Positions 11,656 to 21,531 of a DNA stretch of 64,000 nt are shown here, one piece after another. The notes beneath the pieces are model-generated. The model was not told the origin of the DNA. It did not search any database and saw nothing but the letters and a program-made list of their open reading frames with translations. Numbering within the stretch: the stretch's first letter is position 1; every line of letters starts with the position of its first letter. A program made the position numbers and the translations under genes. This DNA comes from Sycobia sp. Sy_11 (lineage: Eukaryota; Arthropoda; Insecta; Hymenoptera; Epichrysomallidae). The stretch covers positions 496,001-560,000 of the forward strand of contig JACCIC010000190.1 of NCBI GenBank assembly GCA_018907035.1, read 5' to 3'.

Positions 11656-11810
11656 AATTCCATGATAAAAAGGTACGTCTGAGATAGAAATATCTGTAAA
11701 GAACCCACGGTCAAAACAAATTATTTTAAAACAATTTAATCCGTTGGGTTTCTTTACGCCTCTGTTAACGGATACTTTTACCGGGTGTTTCTTAAATAAG
11801 TACCCCGTTA
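11656..11810 (+). repeat. 3' LTR of the short LTR element
   Basis: Matches the 5' LTR in order and length and ends AAGTACCCCGTTA. Confidence 0.8.
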
Positions 11811-11874
11811 CAATATCCAATCTATAAATGTTTGTGACTTATTTACGAATAGAATGTAAATTACAAATTAACTA

Positions 11875-11906
11875 TTAGGAGTGTGAATAAGTCATTCCCG
11901 TTTTTT
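11875..11906 (+). repeat. Left TIR of mariner copy 1
   Basis: Reads TTAGGAGTGTGAATAAGTCA and on into a CCCGTTTTTT tract; pairs with 13128-13159. Confidence 0.9.
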
Positions 11907-12045
11907 GTAAGAGATGGCGCCACCAATACTGTGCGAGTATTCAATGGTTACATATGTCATAATCAAAGCTTATTCATATGTCAACAATTCCATACTAACA
12001 CATTAGTTAAAATTTTTCGCATCATAAATTTTTGATATCGTGAAA

Positions 12046-13083
12046 ATGTCGAAATTTGAGCCGAGTCGACGTCATTTGCGGGAGGTTTCACTTTATTGGT
12101 TCAATTTGAAGAAATCTGCTGCCGAAACGCATCGATTGCTTCAGGAGGCTTATGGAGAAGGTTGTGTCGATGATTCAAGTGTTCGCGGATGGTTTCGAGG
12201 CTTCAAAAGCGGTGATTTCGACGTGGAAGACAAGGAGCGTTCCGGGCGGCCGCAAATCTTTGAAGATCGAGAATTGGCGACTTTGCTTGATGAAGATTCT
12301 TGTCAAACGCAAGAAGAACTTGCTGAAGCATTGGGAGTTGACCGAACAACCATTTCCAAGCGTTTGAAAGCCATGGGAATGATCCAAAAGCAAGAAAATT
12401 GGGTGCCGTACGAACTGAAGCTGAGAGACGTCGAACGGCGTTTTTTCACTTGCGAACAGCGGCTTCAGCGACATAAAAGAAAGGGTTCTCTGCATCGTAT
12501 CGTGACTGGCGATGAAAAGTGGATACGTTACGATAATCCGAAGCGAAGAAAATCATGGCGACTACCCGGCCATGCATCATCATCGACGGCCAAGCCAAAT
12601 ATTCATGGCGCCAAGCTCATGCTCTGTATATGGTGGGACCAGCTAGGTGTGGTTTACTATGAGCTTCTGAAACCGAATGAAAGGATCACAGGCGAGGTCT
12701 ATCGACGACAATTGATGCGTTTGAGCCGCGCACTGCGAGAAAAACGGCCACAATACTCCGACAGGCACGACAAAGTTATTTTGCAACATGACAATGCTCG
12801 CCCACATGTTGCACCGCCGGTGAAAACATACTTAGAAACGCTCAAATGGGAAGTCCTACCCCACCCGCCGTATAGTCCAGACGTTGCTCCGTCTGATTAC
12901 CATCTCTTCAGATCGATGACGCATGGCCTGGCTGACCAGCACTTCCATTCCTACGAGGAAGCCAAAAAATGGGTGGATGACTGGATAGAGGCCAAACCGG
13001 TCGAATTTTTTCGCAACGGGATTCGTATGTTGCCAGAAAGATGGGAAAAAATTGTAGCTAGCGATGGCCAATACTTTCAATAA
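12046..13083 (+). CDS. Mariner transposase, intact (345 aa)
   Basis: DDD transposase that binds the element's TIRs, excises it and inserts it at TA sites in the nucleus. The ATG at 12046 gives MSKFEPSRRHL and 345 residues, the length of Mos1 transposase; the in-frame GTG at 12040 is less likely. Residues 1 to about 112 form the paired helix-turn-helix DNA-binding region, WVPYEL (residues 119-124) is the linker motif (usually WVPHEL), and the catalytic residues are Asp156 (TGDEKW), Asp249 (HDNARPH) and Asp284 (SPDVAPSDYHLF), giving D,D34D spacing at the same positions as in Mos1. No stop or frameshift is present. It differs from copy 2 by Gly for Arg at residue 52, in the DNA-binding region, and Asp for Tyr at 239. 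Mauritiana-type relationship is probable from block similarity. Confidence 0.95.
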   Translation: MSKFEPSRRHLREVSLYWFNLKKSAAETHRLLQEAYGEGCVDDSSVRGWFRGFKSGDFDVEDKERSGRPQIFEDRELATLLDEDSCQTQEELAEALGVDRTTISKRLKAMGMIQKQENWVPYELKLRDVERRFFTCEQRLQRHKRKGSLHRIVTGDEKWIRYDNPKRRKSWRLPGHASSSTAKPNIHGAKLMLCIWWDQLGVVYYELLKPNERITGEVYRRQLMRLSRALREKRPQYSDRHDKVILQHDNARPHVAPPVKTYLETLKWEVLPHPPYSPDVAPSDYHLFRSMTHGLADQHFHSYEEAKKWVDDWIEAKPVEFFRNGIRMLPERWEKIVASDGQYFQ

Positions 13084-13106
13084 TTCATTTGTAACCATTT
13101 TTTCAC

Positions 13107-13112
13107 AATAAA
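13107..13112 (+). terminator. Polyadenylation signal of mariner copy 1
   Basis: AATAAA 24 nt after the transposase stop. Confidence 0.7.
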
Positions 13113-13127
13113 GGCTCAAAATTTGAA

Positions 13128-13159
13128 AAAAAACGGGAAAGACTTATTCACATACCTGA
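13128..13159 (-). repeat. Right TIR of mariner copy 1
   Basis: Minus strand begins TCAGGTATGTGAATAAGTC, matching the left TIR from GTGAATAAGTC onward. Confidence 0.9.
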
Positions 13160-13278
13160 TACATAAATTTGAAATGTAAGATACTATAAATTAAATACCT
13201 AATAAATAAATAATTAATTAATTTATATAGTTTAATAAATTCATAAATTAATTATAAATAGATGAATCAACTTTTATA

Positions 13279-13279
13279 A

Positions 13280-13334
<55 letters not shown>

Positions 13335-13338
13335 ATAT
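13279..13338. repeat. (AATA)n microsatellite
   Basis: Tetranucleotide run of about 15 units. Confidence 0.9.
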
Positions 13339-13339
13339 A

Positions 13340-13824
13340 TAAATAAGTTTAAATAAGCTAATAAATTTTTTTTTCTTTCTCAATAAATTCTGAACAAACT
13401 AATTATTTTCAGAAAATAAATAAATAGATCAATTTAATTCATTAAAACACTAAATAAATAAATTTTAAACATGCAAAAAAAATTTTTTTTTACAAACTAA
13501 TGATTTTCTTCCAACTAATAAATTATTACTAAGAAATTTTGAACAAACTAATATTTATTACTAACCCTTTGACGAATAATTTTCATATTAACATTTTTAT
13601 TAATAAGCTAATTACTCGTAATTATAAAATACAGTTTTGAAATAATATTATGATACTTTATAATTTCACTAGATGTATCACTGAATAATTGAAGAATTAA
13701 ATGACATTTTATATTTTTATTGATATATTATAAAAACCTTGCATTAAATTCCATTGGGCTAATAAATTATAAAACCAAAATGTGTATCAATGTTTTTAAA
13801 ATTTAATTAATAAAAATTATATAT

Positions 13825-13880
<56 letters not shown>

Positions 13881-14440
13881 TTTTCCCTTTTAACCAGAAA
13901 GGTTAACAAGTGAAAAAAATGACTAAAAATATACTATAAATATGATTGACCTTTAAATTTAAAAGAAATATATACCAAAAAAGGGAGAAAACTATTTTAA
14001 AAAAGGGGGGGCGAATAAGGAAAAATAAATACTTAACAAGTGCATTATGAATTTATATGTATGAGACTAGGCATATAATAAGCCTACTTATTTATCAGTT
14101 AAAGCACAACAGCCTCTGAGATATCTGAATAGCCATGCGTAACTGCCTCTAACTGACAATATCAAAACTCAAATGACAAGTAAATTATAAAAGGTACTGT
14201 ACATAATTCTATTCTAAAACCAAACATTTCTACTTCAAGGGATCCGAATTTTTACTATATCTTATACTAAATCTTAAATACTATTATATCATATGATCCC
14301 CTCATAAATGAAAAACAAGGGATTTATAAAATATAAATGCTCTTATAAAATCCCTAATAATAAAAGTAAGTATTGTGTAGAGGGGAAATTGATATTTAAT
14401 TTACTAAATTTGGTGGTGGGGATGGGTATATATAGATTAG
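13340..14440. other. AT-rich DNA, no gene seen
   Basis: Contains a (TA)n run at 13827-13876. No ORF with a recognised motif. Confidence 0.6.
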
Positions 14441-14452
14441 AATATAAGGTTT

Positions 14453-14504
14453 AGATTTGTCCCTGATGGGGAGCCGTAGCGAGCTCGAAACGTTGGACAA
14501 GTCT
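14453..14504 (+). ncRNA. Hammerhead-ribozyme-like motif (degenerate)
   Basis: CTGATG (14463-14468) is followed by a small GAGC/GCTC stem and then GAAAC (14487-14491), the spacing of the hammerhead core CUGANGA-stem II-GAAA. The flanks TTTGTCC (14456-14462) and GGACAAG (14495-14501) are complementary. The conserved A9 is not A here (GG follows CTGAT), and I did not find a clear cleavage triplet in the right place, so a functional ribozyme is doubtful. Similar CTGATG...CGAAAC motifs mark Penelope-like elements (known association); no Penelope RT is visible nearby. Confidence 0.35.
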
Positions 14505-14750
14505 TCAATTAGATAAGGGTGTTGGGGACAGTCAGACTGCACTTTACTAACAAAGAATTTTTTCAGCTAATATTTTATTTTCAGATTAGTCTACGGGGGT
14601 GAATGTAAACAAGGACAGTCTGATTGTCATTATAATTTTAATTTAATTTTTAATTTAATTTTTATTTTTAATTTTTATTTTATTTTTATTTTTTTATTTT
14701 GTATTTTTATTTTTTATTTTATTTTATTTTCTTTTTAGATTGAATTGATT

Positions 14751-14782
14751 GGACTGTAAGACCAATAAAAAAATATTTATTA
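14751..14782 (+). repeat. Recurrent GACTGTAAGACC...ATATTTAT motif, copy 1
   Basis: GGACTGTAAGACC followed by an A-rich stretch and ATATTTATT. Related sequences occur at 32464-32494 and 35457-35484. Confidence 0.6.
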
Positions 14783-14862
14783 ATTTGTATATGGGCAGTC
14801 GATAAAAGTACAATTCAATTGTTTTATATATTTTTATAAAAAAAAAAATTTTAAGTTTGAAA

Positions 14863-15118
14863 GAAAGCAAAATCAAGCAATAGCCTCTGAGTTGTTATAC
14901 ACAACCAAGCATTGCTTCTAATGATTTTATCAAAGTATATATTGAAAGCTTCAACGAAAGAAAAATCAAGTAATAGCCTCTGAGTTGTTACACACAATCA
15001 AGTATTGCCTTTATAATTTCTTCTTAAAACATATATCAAAGGCTTCAATGAAAGCAAGGCCAAGCAGTAGCTTTTGAGTTGTTATTCACTAAGACGACCA
15101 AGCATTGCCGCCTCTGAG
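14863..15118 (+). repeat. 93-bp tandem repeat, about 2.7 units
   Basis: Units start at 14863, 14956 and 15050 (each near GAAAG) and contain GCCTCTGAGTTGTTA and AAGCATTGC-like blocks. Single related blocks occur near 14110 and 15558, so the array is part of a wider repeat. Confidence 0.8.
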
Positions 15119-15119
15119 C

Positions 15120-15709
15120 CAAAGAAATTGCAAAAAAAATAAAAATCAAACCTCGAACAACTCAAATAACTAAAAACATAATTAAACCCTGTTGCATATC
15201 AGGAAGAGGTATGTAAAAATTATCACCTTCATATGATAAAAAGAAATAAAATTAAAAAGGAAGTCTAAATCTAAACGAAATTCTAAGTCTACACATTTCA
15301 AATCGCATCTAATCTTTTATGAAAGTTTAAAAATAAATTTTAGAAATTACAGAGACTACAAAAGTTCTCTAATAACGAAAGAAAAATCTTATGCATTCAT
15401 AAAAAGCATATAAACCCTGCTAAGGAAAATCTAAAAATAAAAACTTTTTATAAAATCTAATTAAAACAAAAGAAATGATAAATCTAAATATTTAAATTAA
15501 TCAAATATCCTAAATCTTAATCTTAATAAAGAAATATAAAAATCAGACACGCACCAAAACCTCTGAGCTGTATAAAGTAATAAAGCCAAGTGCAATTGCG
15601 TATGTACTGAAAATTAAATAATAATTACCAAACGCATTTATTAAATGACATACAGAATTTAAAAGGGAAATCAATATAGAAGTTACAAAACTGAAAAGGG
15701 AGAACGCAG

Positions 15710-15748
<39 letters not shown>

Positions 15749-16071
15749 ATTATCAAAAATAACCGCCAAGTTTATTAACAATCCGATAGACGTAGCTATA
15801 GCCCCGCTAGAAGAAGCATTGGAAATTTATTGAAAATTCAATTAAAAAAATATATATAAGGGATTTTTTTTATAAAAGATATGTAACTTTTAAACAAATT
15901 TATGACATAATTACACATTATCATTATTATTATCGTGTAATCTATTAATGTATTTGGTGAGGTATAGCTATAAATAAATTTCGTTTGAATTTAATTTGTT
16001 TTGTTAAGTATTAACCTCATTTTACCTTTCCTATTATTATTTAATTCATTTTTATAATTAATATTAGATAG

Positions 16072-16102
<31 letters not shown>

Positions 16103-16149
16103 TTAATACTAAGTAAAAGAAACTTTGGAACGAAGAAATCACTTTCTTC
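15120..16149. other. AT-rich leader-like region upstream of Gypsy element A
   Basis: No ORF recognised. Holds a (GA)n run (15713-15746) and a short (TA)n run (16077-16101). I could not locate a 5' LTR or a primer binding site here. Confidence 0.4.
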
Positions 16150-17181
16150 ATGAATAACAGACCGTTTACCCGTAGCCAAAGAAAAGGTAAAACACAAATC
16201 CACGAAGAGGAAAACAAAGCTTTCGAAAAGAGTGATAAATTACGGAGAACCCAGTTCCTCGACCTAGAGCGACGTCAACTCCGCTTAATCTATCGCTAAC
16301 TGAAGAATCGACATCAGTTGTAGAAAGTTTACAGCGAAACGTAGCTGGTAACAGTAGGAAAGAGTTTAATCCGACGACTGACCAGTGATCAGTTAAAGAA
16401 CCATCGACTCTAACTGATATAGAGAATAATACAACTTTACAATCAAACATTACCAATAACTGTAAACAGATCCCCGATACACAAATTTACGACGAAAGAT
16501 CTAGTTTGTCCACATCTACCTCAAGCAGCTACCTCAAGCTCAACGAACAGGTCCTTCTATCGAACATAAACAAAAACAGTGATCTCACTTTCCTAAAAAA
16601 CGATACAACTAACCCCGAAATGGAGATCACAGCAAACTGTGTCCCTAAAGGATGCGTCGACAGTAGTTCCTGAATTGAACGGATCTAATATACCCTTAAG
16701 CTAGTTCCTGGAATGTTGTTCAGAAGCAATGGAAATGATAGCGCCGGAAGCCGAAGAGAACTTTGCTAAATTGTTAAGAAATAAAGTCACAGGTGAAGCT
16801 CGACTAGCGATTATGGGAACTAATTTTCGAACCATAAACGATTTTAAGGATTTGTTAAAGGACATATACTCCCCGTCGAAAACGGTATACCAACTCCTGT
16901 GTGAATTAAGCAGCGAATTCCAGAAAAACGAGGAAAACGTAACAGTTTACGCGAATCGAATGCGGGATATTGGGTCACAAATTCTAGAAGCTAATCGGTT
17001 AGCGACAAAAAGAGTGAATCCTTGCGAATTCAAGGAAAGTATTGAAAAACTTATAGTGGAATGTTTTAAACGGGGATTGAAACCCAAAATTGAACAAAAA
17101 TTAGACGATAAAGAAGCCGTAACTGAAATTGTGAAAGAAGCTATTGCTCTCGAAAGACAAATAGAAGCTAAATTAAGCTAA
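16150..17181 (+). pseudogene. gag of Gypsy element A
   Basis: Likely start at the ATG at 16150; the first frame stops after about 47 codons, and the part between 16290 and 16720 is interrupted. The intact piece at 16729-17181 (150 aa) is charged, largely helical and has the features of a Gypsy capsid domain (a YAxRMRDI-like stretch in the middle and a repeated acidic/basic helix near the end). Gag forms the particle that packages the element RNA. No clear CCHC zinc knuckle is seen. Assignment relies on position before the protease and general resemblance to retroelement capsid. Confidence 0.65.
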
Positions 17182-17465
17182 TAGATCTTATTAAGCTAAA
17201 TTAATAAAATTAAGTGCAATTCCAGAGGGATCAGAAACTAATATGAACGAAACATTTATATTACAAGGATTAGGAGATTGTTTTCAAACTACCTTAGGTA
17301 TTGTAAAATTTAAGATTGCATCTTATATTGCTGAATTTCTGTTTGTACCAGATATATTTCCTATGCCTTGTGAAGGTCTTATAGGATCAGAGTAACACTC
17401 AGCATAGATGAACAAATTATAAATTTAAAAAAAGAAATGAAGGCATAAATGAAATAGAGTACAGT

Positions 17466-17975
17466 ATGGTCCATATGAATGCTAGCATCAACAGAGAACT
17501 TCTACCCACCGTAAAAACTAAAAACCCTAATGGAAGATCGTGTTTATTCTTGATCGATTCAGGATCAGAAGCAAATTTAATTAAACAGAGCACCATACCA
17601 ACATATTTCATCTTAGATCAGTCGATGAAAGCGCACTTAAAGGGGATTAATTCAACTTTATTTGCTACGTTGGGAACTATAAAAATTAGCGTCATAGGAG
17701 GCATTTTGATCTTCCATGTAGTCCCTGATAATTTTTCTATGCCTTTCTCTGGAATATTAGGAGCCAAAAATTTGAGTAATGCCCATGCAATTATAAACTA
17801 CAATAAAAATCTTTTAGAACTACTTACACTTGAACATTTAATGCAATTTCAATCATCGAAGGAATTAGCAGTTATTAGGAGATACGATGAATCAATCAAC
17901 CGAATCATGAGCATACTCCACTCGAACATACAGATCATGAAGCAAGCGATACCGAGAGTGATTCATCATCCATAA
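17466..17975 (+). pseudogene. Aspartic protease region of Gypsy element A
   Basis: Open frame of 169 aa with the retropepsin active-site motif FLIDSGSEANLI (D-S-G) near residue 35 and a GILGAKNL segment near residue 100, where retropepsins have their second conserved G-rich block. It would cleave the Gag-Pol polyprotein. It lies between gag and RT, the standard position. The frame closes at 17975 and RT resumes in another frame after an acidic linker, so the polyprotein is broken. Confidence 0.75.
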
Positions 17976-18189
17976 GTGAGGACGTAGATTACAATTTAAG
18001 TGAGTATGATGAAGATGAGAGTATTGCCGGTGAAATGTTACATATTCTCGCTCAAATCGTTACACTTCAGGAATTAAATATTGATGCTCCAGAAATAGAA
18101 GTAGGAACCGTAATACCAACTACCAAACCAGTAATGTGATCACAATACAATGTGAGAAAAGACTTGGTACGTAGCTTGCATTTAAACGT

Positions 18190-19540
18190 TTATATACGAA
18201 AAGGTTTATACAAAATTTAGTAGAATCTAATAGAGATGTATTTTTTCTACCAGGAGACAGTTTCACTGGAACAGATGTTATAACCCATTGAATAAAAACT
18301 ATTGATGACGAACCTATTAATACAAGACAATACAAATTTCCGCATTTACTTAAGGACGAGATTAACAGACAAGTTAATGACTTATTGGAGGCTGGAATTA
18401 TAAAAGATTTTGATTCTCCGTATAATAGTCCGCTTTGGATTGTAAGTAAGAAACCAGACACTGAAGAACGCCCTAGATAGCGCATGGTATTGAACTTTAG
18501 AGCTTTAAATGAAACAACAATAAGTGACGCATACCCCGTACCGAACATAACTGAAATATTTGACCAAGTGGGAGGTGCAAAATATTACACTGTATTATCT
18601 TGCATCAGGATAACATCAAATAAAGATAGATCCAAGAGATGCACATAAAAAAGCATTTAGTACACCATTTGGACACTACGAATTCGTTCGTTTGTCATTT
18701 CGCTTGAAAAATGCTCCAGCAACTTTTCAAAGATTAATGGATACCTTCTTACGAGGACTTCGAGGCAGTAAGCTATTTCTATATTTGGACGATATCGTGA
18801 TATATGCAAACACTCTAAAAGAACACGATGAAAAAATGAAATTATTATTAGATAGACTCCGAAAAGCGGCATTAAAACTACAATTTGATAAATGTGAATT
18901 TTTAAAACATGAAGTAAATTATTTGGGTCATAGGTTGAGTGAAAAAGGACTTAGCCCTGATCCGAAAAAGAAAGAAGCACTAAAAGATTTCCCTCGACCA
19001 AAGAATATGAAGAACGTACGACAATTTCTCGGATTAGCCGGTTACTACCGTAGATTTATTGAAAAATTTGCTGAAATTTCAAAGCCGTTAACAAGATTAT
19101 TACAGAAGGACACACCATTCGATTGGACTGACAGAACCGAACATGCCTTTAAAACATTGAAAGAAATTCTATGCAACGCACCCTTATTGCAATTTCAAAA
19201 TCTAACACAACCATTTAACATAACGACAGATGCTTCCGGATATGCCGTCGGAGGTGTTTTATCTCAAGGAGAAATAGGTAAAGACCAACCAATTGCCTAT
19301 ACATCTCAAGTTTTACGCAACATAGAAATTAAATATGAAGTTTATAAAAAGGAAGCACTTGCTGTCGTACACAGTGTACCAGCATTTCGCTTTTATGTAT
19401 ACGGAAGGAAAATAACAATAATCACCGATCATCAACCTCTAGTTTGGTTTAAATTGGCAGATCTGAATACTCGCGTACAAAAATGGCGCTTTAAATTATC
19501 CGAATATGATTACACAATTTATATAAGCCAGGAAGATTAA
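18190..19540 (+). pseudogene. Reverse transcriptase-RNase H of Gypsy element A
   Basis: The N-terminal RT part (about 18240-18670) is recognisable but interrupted by in-frame stops and a frameshift near 18600. The C-terminal part is open at 18692-19540 (282 aa). It shows the palm motif YLDDIVIYA (residues about 31-39) with the catalytic Asp pair, the thumb/connection block FLGLAGYYRRFI typical of Gypsy, and an RNase H domain with TTDASGYAVGGVLSQ (first acidic residue) and ITDHQPLVWF. It copies the element RNA into DNA. The open 3' half shows decay is recent or uneven. Confidence 0.9.
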
Positions 19541-20945
19541 ATTCAAATGCAGATGCATTGTCCAGAAACCTCCCTGAGGTATTCACAACCAATGTGGTAA
19601 CAAGATCAGGACATACGCTTGATAAAATACCTCCTAGAATAGTAAAGCGAAGTACAAGCTACGAATCAGGACAGGAATACAGAAAAAGGGGACGACCAAA
19701 GAAAGTTACTCAAGGGGAACCTAAATTAACCCTTACGTCAGATAATGGAAGAACAACTCCCCTTAATGAAAAAGAAACAACGTTTTTATCAAAGCATCCT
19801 AAATCAACACCTATACTAGGACACCTATACTCCAATAAAAGTAATTATTTGCAATGATACTCTTAAATACGTGCCCGAGCAAAAAAGAGATGAAATATTC
19901 TATGAATTACATGAGTCACATATAGGAGGACATAGGGTGTGTCAAAAAATAGAATAGAATAAAACAAAATTATTATTGGGATAACTTAAAGGATGATATA
20001 CAATGACGAATACAGCAATGTTTAGAATGCCAGTTGAAAAAATTAGTAAGGTTAAAAACAAAACAACCTATGGTGATTACTGATACACCTGGAGCACCAT
20101 TTCAAAAGGTAGCCTTAGATATAGTAGGACGTCTAAAAGCTACCAAATTAGGAAACGAATATATTCTAACAATTCAAGACCAATTCTCTAAATTTTGTAT
20201 GGGAGTTCTGCTATCGGATACTCTTTCCAGTACCAAAGCAGACGCTTTTATTAAAAAGTTAATTTGTATATTCGAAACACCGAAGGTAATATTAACCGAT
20301 CAATGTAAAAACTTTCTAAGCAGTTTAAGGAATAGAGTAGCTAAGCGTTTCAAGATTAAGAATATACGTACTAAGGCATTTCATCCACAGTCAAACGGCT
20401 CCCTTGAGCGTTCTCATCATGCTCTGGGGCAATTTTTACAACATACAATACAATTTTTACAATATACCTCTAATGACGAGGCATGGGATAATTGGATTGA
20501 GATCGCCATGTTAAACTATAACACCTGTGTTCAAGAGAGTACAAAGCATACGCCATATGAACTCGTATTAGGGAGATTAGCACGATTGCCATCTATTGAT
20601 CCATTGCGAGAAGGAGATTTGTTACCAACGTATAAAGGAAATTTAATAGACTTAGTTACAAGGCTAAACGACATACAGAAGTTAGCTTACGATAACTTAG
20701 TATCTTCAAAATTCCGTTCCAAAAAATATTATAATCAAGAAATAAATAAACAAAACTTTAAGCTAGGTGATTACGTATTTATATTAGCAGGGCCTAAGTC
20801 TGGAAAGTTCGGAAATTAATTTTCCGGATCTCATAAAATCTTAGAATTATTAAATAAAAATAATGTTAGGATACAAACTAATAAGAGCAGTAAAGTAATG
20901 CATGCAAATAGACTTGGAATATCTCACATAAATAAAGAAATTATA
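19541..20945 (+). pseudogene. Integrase of Gypsy element A
   Basis: A linker (19558-19857) precedes a zinc-binding HHCC-like region around 19880-20030 that is broken by stops. The core is open at 20034-20819 (261 aa): catalytic Asp in VALDIVG, second Asp in ILTDQCKNF and Glu in SNGSLERSH, giving the D,D,35E arrangement of retroviral-type integrases. The following LGDYVFI segment is the usual start of the C-terminal domain. It inserts the cDNA into the genome. Translation ends early at 20819, inside the C-terminal domain, while similarity-like sequence continues to about 20945. Confidence 0.88.
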
Positions 20946-21520
20946 AAAAACAAGTAACGTAAATAAAAATTAGTATCCTAAAAATAAAGATCCTAATTTT
21001 AACCATCATAATTCCACAACTTCTCCTATCTATGGCGATCCTAGTTAGGAGAGGTAATCACGCAACATCATCGTATTCTAATGGATGTACCTCACTGGAG
21101 GGGGTGAAGGAAGAGCCTCCTCATTTTCCCACTTTCCTTTCCCTTCATTTTCCTTTATATTATAGTTAAAGATATTTATTCTTACCACGAACAATATCTA
21201 TATTTAGATTTTGAATTTTTTCAACTAGATCTAACTACTATTAAATTTGTTTTTATAAAAACAAGAATGATAATGTGAATCTTTCAAACCCATTTCTAAA
21301 AATAATTAAAAAAAAATAAATATACAATTTTTTTTTACAAAAGGCAACTTTTAACAAAACAACCTTCATAAAGAATGAAAATAAATTCTTTTATCTTTCT
21401 AAACAACCATATATATACATATAAGAAAAATATAGAAGTTTGTCTATACGTTGCTTGTATATATCTTAATATACAAAGGTTATAAATATGTAAAGGCACG
21501 AGACTCACCTTATTTTAATT
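20946..21520 (+). other. Spacer between integrase and envelope region
   Basis: AT-rich and non-coding. A purine-rich tract (GGAGGGGGTGAAGGAAGA, about 21096-21113) resembles a polypurine tract but lies before the envelope region, where errantiviruses would not need one. A good 3' splice acceptor closes the spacer. Confidence 0.4.
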
Positions 21521-21524
21521 ACAG
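21509..21524 (+). promoter_or_regulatory. Putative splice acceptor for envelope mRNA
   Basis: Pyrimidine-rich CTTATTTTAATTACAG ending at 21524, eight bases before the ATG at 21532. Errantivirus-type envelopes are expressed from a spliced mRNA (family knowledge); use of this site is inference. Confidence 0.5.
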
Positions 21525-21531
21525 GAGTACA

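Larger units (their letters stand above)
10644..11810 (+). mobile_element. Short LTR retrotransposon, internally deleted
   Basis: Two direct repeats (10644-10799 and 11656-11810, roughly 84% alike by hand alignment) flank about 860 bp. Directly after the left repeat lies TGGCGCCCAACAT, a primer binding site of the tRNA-Lys type used by several Gypsy elements. The internal part encodes only Gag-like debris; no protease, RT or integrase is present. The element is non-autonomous and old by its LTR divergence. The right LTR runs almost straight into the repeat holding the first intact mariner. Confidence 0.8.
11875..13159 (+). mobile_element. Full-length mariner, copy 1 (1285 bp)
   Basis: Flanked by TA dinucleotides (11873-11874 and 13160-13161), the mariner target duplication. 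The terminal inverted repeats begin TTAGGAGTGTGAATAAGTC on the left and TCAGGTATGTGAATAAGTC on the right (minus strand), both continuing into TTCCCGTTTTTT. One intact transposase gene fills the interior and an AATAAA signal lies at 13107-13112. Length is that of complete Mos1-type mariners. Only four base differences from copy 2 were found by eye. Confidence 0.95.
11815..13252 (+). repeat. Host repeat containing mariner copy 1
   Basis: About 60 bp upstream (11815-11874) and about 95 bp downstream (13160-13252) of the mariner match the flanks of mariner copy 2 (23157-23217 and 24503-24593). The target was therefore a repeat of about 155 bp before the mariner arrived, or the whole block was copied. 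Confidence 0.8.

Noticed and set aside
12175..12495. 106-aa minus-strand ORF inside mariner copy 1 (also 23518-23838, 12856-13119 and 24199-24462)
   Set aside because: Antisense shadows of the transposase, identical in both copies because the DNA is identical.
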